Shown here: piece after piece, positions 25,132 to 33,068 of the stretch
Layout: each line of letters starts with the position of its first letter
How positions within the stretch are numbered: position 1 is the first letter of the stretch
Origin: VAXT01 sp963827725
Lineage (GTDB): Bacteria; Actinomycetota; Thermoleophilia; Gaiellales; Gaiellaceae
Direction: 5' to 3'
NCBI GenBank assembly: GCA_963827725.1
Contig: CAWHBM010000001.1
Span: 1 to 64,000 of the forward strand
DNA length: 64,000 bases
Translations under genes and position numbers: made by a program
Notes under the pieces: generated by a model
What the model was told of the DNA's origin: nothing
Database searches by the model: none
Seen by the model: only the letters and a program-made list of their open reading frames with translations

Positions 25132-25913
25132 GCCAGGTGTCCTGTCTGCAGGCTGACTTGTAGGGCGACGAGCAGCGCAAAGCCGGCCAGCGCCGCATAT
25201 GCCGCACGGCGACCCCGCCAGCCCATCCCGAACCGGAGAATCAGGAACGCGCCGTACACCGTCCACGTCAGCACGGTCAGCGCGATCAGCGGATCGAAGT
25301 CGGAGCCGTGCCGCACGCGAGCGAAACCCGCGGCCATGCCGAGCGTGAGTACCGGCAGCGAGAAGGCAACCGTTCGCGCGACGAGCGAATCGAGGCTGAC
25401 GAGCGACGGAGCGCGGAAGCGCAGCACCGTCGAGCTGCGTCGCTTGAGCTGCCGCTCCTGCCAGAGGTAGAGGACCGCGAGCGCCGCCGCGAGCGTCAGG
25501 CCCGCGAAGCCCGCGAGCAGAAGGCCGACGTGGAGCCCGAGGAAGAGCGTCGAGTAGCCGCTCTTGCCGGATGCGGCAACGCCACCGGCTGCGTAGGAAA
25601 CTGCGAGCAGCAGCACGGCGAGCGGCATCACGACGAGGCCGAGCAGCCGATACCGAGGACGGCAGCCCCAGATCAGGTACGCGCCGACGACGAGCCAGAC
25701 GAAGAGGTTCAGCGAGCCGGCCCACGTGTCCCAGGGAAAGCCGTCCGCCCGCGCAGCCTGGGCCACGAGTAGCGCGGTCTGCACGAGCCAGCCGATGCGG
25801 ACGCCCCAGGTCGCGAAGCGCCCCATCGAGCCCGGGTGCCGGGCGTCGCCCGCGTAGGCGAACGCCGCCTCTCCATAGGCGAGGAGCGCCGGCCAGAAGA
25901 GAAGCTCAGCCAC
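25128..25913 (-). CDS. CcsA/HemX-like cytochrome c assembly membrane protein
   Basis: A 261-residue polytopic protein with about eight hydrophobic segments. WAGSLNLFVWLVVGAYL and STLFLGLHVGLLLAGFAGL resemble the CcsA/HemX branch of haem-handling proteins. In Bacillus hemX follows hemA; here the gene precedes hemA with a 4-bp overlap. The tryptophan-rich WWxWD motif is not evident. It may help haem delivery or regulate HemA; since a full ccmABC set lies upstream, a separate Ccs pathway is less likely. Function is inferred mainly from topology and position. Confidence 0.65.
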   Translation of the reverse strand: MAELLFWPALLAYGEAAFAYAGDARHPGSMGRFATWGVRIGWLVQTALLVAQAARADGFPWDTWAGSLNLFVWLVVGAYLIWGCRPRYRLLGLVVMPLAVLLLAVSYAAGGVAASGKSGYSTLFLGLHVGLLLAGFAGLTLAAALAVLYLWQERQLKRRSSTVLRFRAPSLVSLDSLVARTVAFSLPVLTLGMAAGFARVRHGSDFDPLIALTVLTWTVYGAFLILRFGMGWRGRRAAYAALAGFALLVALQVSLQTGHLA

Positions 25914-26058
25914 CTCGCTTCTCCTTCACGCGGCGGGTCAGCTCCGCCAGCTCCTCCTCGAGCCTTCCGACCTTGAGCGCGATGATGAGGAGGTAGACGA
26001 GCAGCGTCCCGAAGAGGACGAGGTAGGCCGCGGTCACGTACTTCTCGGCAGTCGTCAC
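25906..26058 (-). CDS. ccmD: CcmD-like small membrane protein
   Basis: Fifty residues: one membrane helix (YVTAAYLVLFGTLLVYLLII) followed by a charged coiled tail (LEEELAELTRRVKEKRGG). This size, topology and position after ccmC are those of CcmD, which helps release haem-loaded CcmE from CcmABC. The GTG start at 26058 overlaps ccmC by 4 bp and the stop overlaps the next gene by 8 bp. No ccmE, ccmF or ccmH is in the window. Confidence 0.75.
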   Translation of the reverse strand: MTTAEKYVTAAYLVLFGTLLVYLLIIALKVGRLEEELAELTRRVKEKRGG

Positions 26059-26741
26059 GCCAGCAGCTCCCTCAGCTCGCGCAGGCTCGCGTCGATCCGC
26101 TTCCCGGCAAGCTCGACCCGATAGAGCGTGGCCGCAAGCGCAAGCATCCCGGCCAGGCAGACGATGAACGCGAAGAGCATGGAGTTGGGCAGGTTCGCGC
26201 CCTCGTGCGTGAAGATCGTCGGGTGCAGGATCGTCCCTGCGATCCGCACTGCGAGGAAGCTGACCGGGATCAGGACGACGCCGAACAGCGCGTAGACCGC
26301 CGAGTTGCGCTCCCGCCTCGGGCCCGGGTCGGTCGAGTAGCGGAGCATGAAGTAGGACGAGTAGAAGAGGAACAGGATCAGGAAGAGCACGAGCTGGCGC
26401 TCTCCCCACGTCCACCAGTGGCCCCACGAGATCTTGCCCCAGATCGAGCCGGTGACGAGGGTGAGCAGGCCGAAGATGACCCCCATGTGGATCGCGGTGT
26501 AGCTCTCGAGGTCGTAGCGGCGCTCTCGCGTCCACAGCAACCTCAGCGCCTTCCACGCACCGACGCCGAAGCACGCATACGCCGTCAATGCGATCGGCAC
26601 GTGGATGTAGAAGATCTTCTGGCTGAAGCCCTGGTTGGCGTCCTCGGGCGCCCAGTAGAAGGCGAGGGCGATTCCCCCCACGAGAAGGCCGGCGGCCGCG
26701 ATCGCAAGCGCGGCGGAACTATTCCGTAACGACGTACTCAA
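26055..26741 (-). CDS. ccmC: haem exporter membrane protein CcmC
   Basis: A 228-residue, six-helix membrane protein that presents haem to CcmE. It contains KIFYIHVPIALTAYACFG with the external His, and the tryptophan-rich haem motif reads WGKISWGHWWTWGERQL, where the usual WWxWD Asp is Glu. A second conserved His region is TILHPTIFTHEG. It overlaps ccmB by 23 bp and ccmD by 4 bp, so translation is coupled. Confidence 0.9.
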   Translation of the reverse strand: MSTSLRNSSAALAIAAAGLLVGGIALAFYWAPEDANQGFSQKIFYIHVPIALTAYACFGVGAWKALRLLWTRERRYDLESYTAIHMGVIFGLLTLVTGSIWGKISWGHWWTWGERQLVLFLILFLFYSSYFMLRYSTDPGPRRERNSAVYALFGVVLIPVSFLAVRIAGTILHPTIFTHEGANLPNSMLFAFIVCLAGMLALAATLYRVELAGKRIDASLRELRELLA

Positions 26742-27360
26742 AGCTCGCCCAGCAGAGAATCACAAAAACGGCGTCGTACAGAGCGAGAAAGCCGAGGAAA
26801 GACGCGGGATTCGCGGACACGCTCGCTCCGACGCCGCCGATCACGACCGGGATCACGAGCGGCAGGAACATGAGCGGCAGGAGCAGCTCGCGGGCCCGGC
26901 TTGCGGCGGCCATCGCGGCGAGCAAGGTGCCGATGGCGGCGATTCCCACGTCGGCGAGGGCGACCGCGGCGACGAGCTCCCACGAGATCGGATGGAAGAA
27001 GAGCGCGAAGGCCGGCAACGCGACGAGCTCGGCGAGGACGAGGAACGCCGTGACACCGATCGTCTTGCCGAGCCAGATCGCGCTCCGGTCGCCCGGTGCC
27101 AGCACGAGGCCGTCGAGGGCTCCGTGCTCTCGCTCGGCGGCGAACGCTCGAGTGAGACCCAGGAGCGCCGTGAAGACGATCGCGATCCAGAGAAGCCCTG
27201 TCTCGGCGCGGGCCGAGGAGCCGGCCGGCAAGGCGAAGTGGAACACCGTCAGAGCCGAGACGACGAAGAGGAGCATCGCCGGGAGGGTGTCGCGCGAGCG
27301 GAGCTCGAGGAGGACGTCTTTGCGAGCGAGGGCGGCGACGTCTGCGGCGTAGGCGCTCAT
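26719..27360 (-). CDS. ccmB: haem exporter permease CcmB
   Basis: A 213-residue membrane protein with six hydrophobic segments. ARKDVLLELRSRDTLPAML is the typical cytoplasmic start, RAFAAEREHGALDGLVLAP is the CcmB hallmark, and LVIPVVIGGVGASVSANP lies near the end. It pairs with CcmA and overlaps its gene by 4 bp. Confidence 0.9.
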   Translation of the reverse strand: MSAYAADVAALARKDVLLELRSRDTLPAMLLFVVSALTVFHFALPAGSSARAETGLLWIAIVFTALLGLTRAFAAEREHGALDGLVLAPGDRSAIWLGKTIGVTAFLVLAELVALPAFALFFHPISWELVAAVALADVGIAAIGTLLAAMAAASRARELLLPLMFLPLVIPVVIGGVGASVSANPASFLGFLALYDAVFVILCWASFEYVVTE

Positions 27361-27935
27361 GCGAGGGCGAGCCGGGCGGTTGCCCGTGCCGCGAGAGCCT
27401 CGGGATCGTGCGTCGCGACGAGCGCAGTCGCACTTCGCTGCGCGAGCTCGGCATGAAGAAGCTCAGCGCCCTCCGCGTCGAGCCCGTCGAACGGCTCGTC
27501 GAGCAGGAGCAAATCGGGATCGTGCAGGAACGTCCGGCAGAGAGCGAGGCGTTGCAGCATTCCTCGGGAGAACGTTCCCGCGCGCTCGTTTCGCGCCCGC
27601 CAGAGCCCGAAGCGCTCGAGCATCGCGCCAGAGCGCTCGCGCCGCTCGGGCAGCCGGTAGAGGCGCCCGTAGAGATCGAGGTTCTCGAGCGCCGTCAGCT
27701 CTCCGTAGAGGAGCGACTCGTGCGCGAGAAACCCGATCGCGCCGCGTGGCGCTGCGACCTCGAGCTCGCCGTCGGTCGGCGCGGCCAACCCGGCACAAAG
27801 CCGAAGGAGCGTCGTCTTCCCGCAGCCGTTCGGCCCGGTCACGAGCACGAATCCCCCACGAGGCACGTCGAGGTCGAGCCCGTGAAGGACGCGCTTGTCA
27901 CCGAAGCGCTTGGACAGGTTCAGTGCCCGAATCAC
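27357..27935 (-). CDS. ccmA: haem exporter ATP-binding protein CcmA
   Basis: A compact 192-residue ABC ATPase. Walker A is VTGPNGCGKTTLLRL, the Q-loop region is IGFLAHESLLYGELTALEN, the signature is TFSRGMLQRLALCR, Walker B is LLLLDEPFDGLD, and the switch His is in VATHDPEAL. Small size and position before ccmB identify it as CcmA, which powers haem loading of CcmE. The GTG start lies 37 bp after the ubiA-like gene; a GC hairpin and a TACACT hexamer in that gap suggest an internal promoter. Confidence 0.9.
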   Translation of the reverse strand: MIRALNLSKRFGDKRVLHGLDLDVPRGGFVLVTGPNGCGKTTLLRLCAGLAAPTDGELEVAAPRGAIGFLAHESLLYGELTALENLDLYGRLYRLPERRERSGAMLERFGLWRARNERAGTFSRGMLQRLALCRTFLHDPDLLLLDEPFDGLDAEGAELLHAELAQRSATALVATHDPEALAARATARLALA

Positions 27936-27939
27936 GGCA

Positions 27940-27972
27940 TCGAGTGTAGTCCGGAGGGTTCGGCCTCCCTAG
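27940..27972 (-). promoter_or_regulatory. hairpin and possible internal promoter before ccmA
   Basis: Between the ubiA-like stop and ccmA a stem GGAGG-CCGAA-CCTCC is followed by TACACT about 10 bp before the ccmA GTG. The hairpin has no T-run. If the hexamer is a -10 box, ccmA would be nearly leaderless. Confidence 0.3.
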
Positions 27973-28827
27973 CTAGAGCGAGTCGGCCACGACAAACGCG
28001 AGGAAGGCAACGGCGATGACACCGTTCATCGTGAAGAACGCCGTGTCCAGACGGCGCAGGTCTCCCGGACGGACGATCGAGTGCTCGTAGACGAGGAGCG
28101 CGGCGACCATGACGACGCCGAGCCAATAGAAGACGCCCACCTCGAGCCCCAGGCCCGCGGCCGCGAGCAGCACCACGGTCAGAAGATGGAGAAGCCGCGC
28201 GCCCCAGAAGGCGCCGCTCGCCCCGAACCTTGTGGTCACCGAATGCAGCCCTTCGCGTCGATCCACCTCTTCGTCCAGGAGCGAGTAGAAGTGGTCGAAC
28301 CCCGCAACCCAGCACGCAACCGCCCCGCCGAGGAGCCACGCCTCTAGCGGCAACTCGCCCGTGATCGCGACCCAGGCGCCGACCGGGGCGAGCCCGTCCA
28401 CGGCTCCGAGCCAGAGGTGCGAGAGCCACGTGAACCGCTTCAGATACGGGTAGATCACGAAGCCTGCGACCGGGATCGGCCACAGCCAGCGAACGATCGG
28501 ATCGAGCTGGTAGACGGCGAGCAAGAAGACCGCGAGCGACGCAACGCAGAACACAGCGACCTGCCACCCCGTCAGCCGTCCGGCGGGAAGCTCGCGGGTT
28601 GCGGTGCGCGGGTTGCGGGCGTCGATGCCGGCGTCGACCAGCCGGTTGAGGCCCATCGCCAGCGAGCGGGCGCCGACCATCGCAACGGTGATCCACAGGA
28701 GGTCGCGCGCGCCCGGTACGCCGTCTACCGCGAGGAAAGCTCCGACGTAGGCGAACGGGAGCGCGAAGACCGTGTGCTCGATCTTCACGAGCGAGGCGAA
28801 CCGCTTTGGATACTCCGCGGCGATCAC
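27973..28827 (-). CDS. UbiA family prenyltransferase (MqnP-like)
   Basis: A 284-residue, multi-helix membrane prenyltransferase. The two aspartate-rich motifs are NRLVDAGIDARNPRTATREL (about residue 60) and FDHFYSLLDEEVDRREGLHS (about residue 177). The first resembles the 4-hydroxybenzoate/MqnP group, which attaches the isoprenoid tail in quinone synthesis, rather than haem O synthase. Menaquinone via futalosine is plausible in this lineage but no other mqn gene is in the window. It overlaps mogA by 4 bp. Confidence 0.8.
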   Translation of the reverse strand: MIAAEYPKRFASLVKIEHTVFALPFAYVGAFLAVDGVPGARDLLWITVAMVGARSLAMGLNRLVDAGIDARNPRTATRELPAGRLTGWQVAVFCVASLAVFLLAVYQLDPIVRWLWPIPVAGFVIYPYLKRFTWLSHLWLGAVDGLAPVGAWVAITGELPLEAWLLGGAVACWVAGFDHFYSLLDEEVDRREGLHSVTTRFGASGAFWGARLLHLLTVVLLAAAGLGLEVGVFYWLGVVMVAALLVYEHSIVRPGDLRRLDTAFFTMNGVIAVAFLAFVVADSL

Positions 28828-29303
28828 GTTTGGCGGTGCGCGGTTTCCTCGCCGGCAAGCAGCTGCAGGGCATGCTCGAGCGCCGGCTGAAGGACGGCGA
28901 ACCCGTCGCGGCAGCCGCCGGGTGACCCCGGGAGGTTGACGACGAGCGTCCGGCCGCGAACACCGGCGACGCCCCGGGACAGCAGCGCGTGCGGCGTCTT
29001 GGCGATCGAGTCCGCGCGGATGGCCTCGGCGATTCCCGGTGCGACGCGCTCGAGGACGGTCATCGTCGCCTCTGGCGTCACGTCGCGCGGCCCGAGCCCG
29101 GTGCCGCCCGTGGTGAGGACGAGGCTCGCTTCGGCGGCGAGCTCCTCGATTCCCTCGGCGATCGCGTCCCGCTCGTCGGGCACGACACGCCGCACCACGT
29201 CGTAGCCCTCCCCGCGCAGGAGCTCCTCGAGCAAGTCGCCGCTGGCGTCCTCGCGCGTCCCCATGTCGACGCCGTCGGAGACGGTCAGGACCGCGGCCTT
29301 CAC
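28824..29303 (-). CDS. mogA: molybdenum cofactor biosynthesis protein, MogA/MoaB type
   Basis: This enzyme adenylylates molybdopterin before molybdenum insertion. VLTVSDGVDMGTREDASG, LVLTTGGTGLGPRDVTPEAT and VVNLPGSPGGCRDGF are the family blocks. 159 residues is normal. It overlaps moaC and the ubiA-like gene by 4 bp each. moeA, the partner for metal insertion, lies 10 kb away at 38.4 kb. Confidence 0.9.
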   Translation of the reverse strand: MKAAVLTVSDGVDMGTREDASGDLLEELLRGEGYDVVRRVVPDERDAIAEGIEELAAEASLVLTTGGTGLGPRDVTPEATMTVLERVAPGIAEAIRADSIAKTPHALLSRGVAGVRGRTLVVNLPGSPGGCRDGFAVLQPALEHALQLLAGEETAHRQT

Positions 29304-29746
29304 GCCGGCTCCTTCGTCTTCTCGACGAGGCGCACTTCCGAAAGCTCCATCCCGTCGTCGACCGCCTTCGCCATGTCGTACACCGTCAGCGCGGCGACCG
29401 TGGCCCCGACGAGAGCCTCCATCTCGACGCCTGTCTGCGCCGTCGTCTCGGCCGAAGCCGTGATCTCTACCGACGCCTCCTGCACCGAGAGAGAAACGTC
29501 CACGTGGGTCAGCGGAAGCGGATGGCAGAGCGGAATGAGCTCACTCGTCCGCTTCGCGGCCATGATCCCGGCGAGCTGCGCGGCTGCGAGCGCATCTCCC
29601 TTCGGCAGCTCTCGCAGGCGCAGTGCCGTCGAGGGCGCCATGCGCAAGCTCGCCTGCGCGACGGCCCGCCGACGCGAAACCTCCTTGCCGCCCACGTCCA
29701 CCATCCGGACTCCGCCGCTCTCGTCGATGTGAGAGAGGTCGCTCAC
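29300..29746 (-). CDS. moaC: cyclic pyranopterin monophosphate synthase
   Basis: It converts the MoaA product to cyclic pyranopterin monophosphate. SELIPLCHPLPLTHVDV carries the active-site His, and GVEMEALVGATVAALTVYDM with KAVDD is the C-terminal signature. GTG at 29746 gives 148 residues, slightly shorter than average. Four-base overlaps with otsA and mogA indicate coupled translation. moaA is not in the window. Confidence 0.93.
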   Translation of the reverse strand: MSDLSHIDESGGVRMVDVGGKEVSRRRAVAQASLRMAPSTALRLRELPKGDALAAAQLAGIMAAKRTSELIPLCHPLPLTHVDVSLSVQEASVEITASAETTAQTGVEMEALVGATVAALTVYDMAKAVDDGMELSEVRLVEKTKEPA

Positions 29747-31215
29747 GTCGCGGCGTGCGCCGACCACCGGTCGAGGTCCTCGAGCTGGGTCTCGAGCCAG
29801 GCGGCGACGTCGTGAGCGTGCACGTGCTCCCGGATCGCGCCGAGCCGTGCCCGGCGCTCCTCGCGCGGCATCTCGATCGCCGCATGGATCGCCTGCGCCT
29901 GCGCCTCGATGTCGAAGGGGTTCACCGAAAGCGCCCATGGCCCCAGCTCCTCGTGCGCGCCCGCATTCTCCGAGAGGATCAGCACGCCGTCGCGCTCGTT
30001 CACGAGCGGGCCTTCCTTCGCAACGAGGTTGAGACCGTCGTAGATCGCGTTCACGAGCAGCACGTCGTACTGCTTGTAGGCGGCCACCGTGAGCGGGAAG
30101 TTGTCCTCGATGCGGAGATCGACGGGCGTCCACCCCTCGCGCTGGTACCGGTCGTTGACTGCCCGCGCGGCCCGCTGGATCGCGCCCAGGTACTCGGCGT
30201 ACTCGGGGATGTCCTGCCGCGACGGGTCGAGCAGCGCGAGCATCCCCACCCGCCCGTGCATCTCCGGATGGGCTTGCAAGTAGTGCTCGAACGCCCGAAA
30301 CCCGCGGACGACGTTCTTGGACGGGTCGGTGCGGTCGACCCGCAGCACGAGGAACTCCGGCCGCCTGGCCGCGAGCTCGGTCTCGAACCGCAGGACCGAC
30401 TCGCTCACGGCGAGCTCCTCGAACTCGGCGGAATCGACCGAGATCGGTCGCGCCGCGACAAAGGTCCGGCCGTCTCCGTGCGAACAGATGCTCCGCTCGA
30501 AGTCGCAGTCGGCGCCGAGCAGGTCGTAGCTCGAGCGCAGGAAGCTTTCGCGCCAACGGTCGGCGTGGAAGCCGATCACGTCATTCGCAAGCAGGCCGTC
30601 GTGCAACGCGCGCCGAATCGCGTCCGGCAGCACTCTCCACACGTTCGGCTCGGGCCATGGAATGTGGACGAAGTGCGCGAGCGCGGTATCGGGCCGCGCT
30701 TCGCGGACATAGCGCGGTGCCAGGTAAAGGTGGTAGTCGTGAAAGAAGACGGCCGCGTCGGGCTGGGCCTCGAGCTCGGCCAGCGTCGCGTCCGCGAAGG
30801 CCCGGTTGACCGGGACATAACCCCCGTCCCAGGCGTGGTAGAGGCCGGCGTCGATGTTCGGGGAGTACGCGAGAGCCCAGAGGTAGTGCTGGAGGAACCA
30901 GAGCGTCGGGTTGGCGACGACGTTGTAGAACCAGTCGTAGGCCGCCGGGTCGTGAGCAACGAGCCGCAGCCGGTACGGCGATCCGTCGCGCGCCAGCTCC
31001 TCGATCGCCTCGCCTCCGTTTTCGTCGACGACAGCGCGATCCTCCTCCGTCATCGCGCTCGCGATCCAGGTCACGTCGTGGTGTGCGACCAGGCTGCGCA
31101 AGGCGGTGACGAGCCCGCCGCCGCCTCGTCGGGCCACGCGCTTGCCGTCCTCGTCGCGCGTAAACGAGGATGGGCCGCGGTTCGAGACGACGATCAGCCG
31201 TCGGCGCTCAACCAT
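29743..31215 (-). CDS. otsA: alpha,alpha-trehalose-phosphate synthase
   Basis: A GT20 enzyme that makes trehalose 6-phosphate from UDP-glucose and glucose 6-phosphate. Visible blocks: IVVSNRGPSSF, GGGGLVTALRSLV, VFFHDYHLYLAPRYV, HFVHIPWPEPNVW, VDRTDPSKNVVRGFRAFE, and VNAIYDGLNLVAKEGPLVN with LSENAGAHEELG for sugar-nucleotide binding. 490 residues, full length. No otsB phosphatase is adjacent; instead a TreT gene lies directly upstream, so two trehalose routes are linked. It overlaps moaC by 4 bp. Confidence 0.92.
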   Translation of the reverse strand: MVERRRLIVVSNRGPSSFTRDEDGKRVARRGGGGLVTALRSLVAHHDVTWIASAMTEEDRAVVDENGGEAIEELARDGSPYRLRLVAHDPAAYDWFYNVVANPTLWFLQHYLWALAYSPNIDAGLYHAWDGGYVPVNRAFADATLAELEAQPDAAVFFHDYHLYLAPRYVREARPDTALAHFVHIPWPEPNVWRVLPDAIRRALHDGLLANDVIGFHADRWRESFLRSSYDLLGADCDFERSICSHGDGRTFVAARPISVDSAEFEELAVSESVLRFETELAARRPEFLVLRVDRTDPSKNVVRGFRAFEHYLQAHPEMHGRVGMLALLDPSRQDIPEYAEYLGAIQRAARAVNDRYQREGWTPVDLRIEDNFPLTVAAYKQYDVLLVNAIYDGLNLVAKEGPLVNERDGVLILSENAGAHEELGPWALSVNPFDIEAQAQAIHAAIEMPREERRARLGAIREHVHAHDVAAWLETQLEDLDRWSAHAAT

Positions 31216-31233
31216 CGGCTGGACCCTAGCGCG

Positions 31234-32523
31234 CTACCGCGTAGATGCTGTCGTCTCGACGGTCACGAGGGCGCTCTCGCCCAGATCGTTTCCCTCGAGA
31301 CGGTTGAACAGGGCGAGCCAGTCCCGCAGCAATCGCGGCATGAGGAAGCGCTGACGCACGTCCTCTTTCCCGCGGCGGCCACGAGCGGCAGCTGCATCAG
31401 GGTTGTCGAGGATCTCGAGGCAGGCGCCGGCACACTCCTCGGGCGTATCGACGAGCCAGCCCGTCTCGCCGTCGCGAATCTGCGCGACGATTCCTCCCGC
31501 GCGCCCCGCAACCGTCGGACGCCCCTTCCACAGCCCCTCCGTGACGGTGAGCCCGAAGCCCTCGCGAATCGACTTCTGGATGACGGCGGCCGAGTGCACC
31601 TGGAAAGCGTTCACCTCGACCGAGCCGATGTTGTTGAGGTTGGAGAGAATGAAGATGTCGGGGTCGCCGGCCGCGTGGGCGACGGTGCGGTTGTAGAAGT
31701 CCCAGCCCTCGGGGTCATCGTGGGCCATCGAGCCGACGAGCGCGAGCTGCACGTCGGGATGCGCCTGCTTCACCAGTCGATACGCATCGATCACCCCGAG
31801 CGGGTCTTTCCAGGGATCGAAGCGCGAGATCTGCGTCAGCAACGGCCGCTCGAGATGGATGCCGAATTGGTCGACGACGTATGCCGCGTCCTCGGCCGAG
31901 AGGGCCATGTTCTTCGGCGTCAGAGGGTCGATCGCGGGCGGCCAGATGAAGGCTTGGCGCAAGGCGACGTGCTGCGGCACGTACTGGGCCATGTGAAAGA
32001 TGGCGGCGTCGTATCGCTCGAGCGACGGGGCGAGCAGGTCGAGGACCGACTCGTTCGGCGTGGAGAGGTCGATGTGGCAGCGCCAGATCCAGTGCGCCGC
32101 GGAATCGGGGAAGTGATCGATCATCGCTGCGGGCTGCGGGTCATGGACGAGCACGAAGTCGTAGTCGTCCACGAACTCCTCGGCGTTCAGCGCGTTGTAG
32201 CGGCGGAAAATCTCCTGCTGTGCAGCCGTCAGGCCATGCAGGTCGCCCTGGAGCCCGTTGTGAATCGCCTTCGTCACGCCGAAGAACTCGTCGTCGCCTT
32301 TGATGATCCGCCACTCGACGTCGAGCCCGATGTCTTTCATCAGAGGCACGAGCGCGTAGTTGATCTCGGCCACGCCGCCGCCGAACGCGGTCGCGGACAG
32401 GTGAACGACCCGCTTCCCCTTGAGCGGCTCCGCGAGTGACCGGATCTCCTCCAACACTCCACGCAAAGCCAGCGACGCGTAGTCAGCGATGGCCTTGTTG
32501 CCGGCGTCTACGAGTTGGAGCAT
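31234..32523 (-). CDS. treT: trehalose synthase TreT-type glycosyltransferase (GT4)
   Basis: TreT joins an NDP-glucose and free glucose to trehalose. VVHLSATAFGGGVAEINYAL is the N-terminal signature, DFVLVHDPQPAAMIDHF and HWIWRCHIDLSTPN follow. The C-terminal GT-B half has ISRFDPWKDPLGVIDAY and SIREGFGLTVTEGLWKGRP for donor binding. 429 residues, usual. It precedes otsA by 18 bp. Enzymes of this type can act reversibly. Confidence 0.88.
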   Translation of the reverse strand: MLQLVDAGNKAIADYASLALRGVLEEIRSLAEPLKGKRVVHLSATAFGGGVAEINYALVPLMKDIGLDVEWRIIKGDDEFFGVTKAIHNGLQGDLHGLTAAQQEIFRRYNALNAEEFVDDYDFVLVHDPQPAAMIDHFPDSAAHWIWRCHIDLSTPNESVLDLLAPSLERYDAAIFHMAQYVPQHVALRQAFIWPPAIDPLTPKNMALSAEDAAYVVDQFGIHLERPLLTQISRFDPWKDPLGVIDAYRLVKQAHPDVQLALVGSMAHDDPEGWDFYNRTVAHAAGDPDIFILSNLNNIGSVEVNAFQVHSAAVIQKSIREGFGLTVTEGLWKGRPTVAGRAGGIVAQIRDGETGWLVDTPEECAGACLEILDNPDAAAARGRRGKEDVRQRFLMPRLLRDWLALFNRLEGNDLGESALVTVETTASTR

Positions 32524-32567
32524 GGAGGCACCCCGGGGCGGTTCAGCACGATACCGAGGCGGAGCGG

Positions 32568-33011
32568 CTAACTGTCGAGGAACTTGACGAACCGGAGCCG
32601 CGAGCCGCGCCCGTTGCTGCGCTCGCCGGCCTCGAACTCGTCCGACAGAGCCTTGATGATCGCGATCCCGAGGCCACCCTCCTCGAGATTCTCCTCGCCG
32701 GCCCGTTCTCCCTCCACGTCAAAGCCGGGTCCGTCGTCGGCCACTTCGACGACGAGCCTGTCCGCCCGGAGCTCGTAGAGGACCTCCACGGTCCCCTCGG
32801 CGTCGGCATACCCGTGCCGGACGGAGTTCGAGCACGCTTCCGTGACGGCGAGCTTCATGTCGCCGAGGGTCTCCTCGCTCAGTGGGCGCAGACGGGAGAG
32901 GCCGCTCAGAGCCAGGCGCACGAGCGTGATGTACTCGGGCTTGGCCGGAATGGTCAGGCGGACAGTCGGACCTTCGGCCCCGTCCGGAAGCGAGTGTGCT
33001 GGTAGAGACAT
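32568..33011 (-). CDS. anti-sigma factor-like ATPase (RsbW/SpoIIAB family)
   Basis: A 147-residue GHKL ATPase. The N-box is VTEACSNSVRHGYAD, G1 is VVEVADDGPGFD, and G2 is GGLGIAIIKALSDEF. Such proteins are kinase-type anti-sigma factors that hold a sigma factor until an anti-anti-sigma protein is dephosphorylated. No sigma or STAS gene is adjacent, so the target is unknown. It lies between htrA and treT on the same strand, a context of stress response. Confidence 0.85.
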   Translation of the reverse strand: MSLPAHSLPDGAEGPTVRLTIPAKPEYITLVRLALSGLSRLRPLSEETLGDMKLAVTEACSNSVRHGYADAEGTVEVLYELRADRLVVEVADDGPGFDVEGERAGEENLEEGGLGIAIIKALSDEFEAGERSNGRGSRLRFVKFLDS

Positions 33012-33068
33012 GAGCTCAGTCGGCTTCGTTGTACCCCGCGCCGAGGTTCCTAACCACGACTCGAGGCC

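Noticed and set aside
23890..25725. 611-codon version of hemA
   Set aside because: The family N-terminus MNLVLVGTSHR begins at 25131; the upstream codons are a shadow of the ccsA-like gene.
29300..30556. 418-codon version of moaC
   Set aside because: Only the last 148 codons match MoaC; the rest lies antisense-free but off-frame inside otsA.
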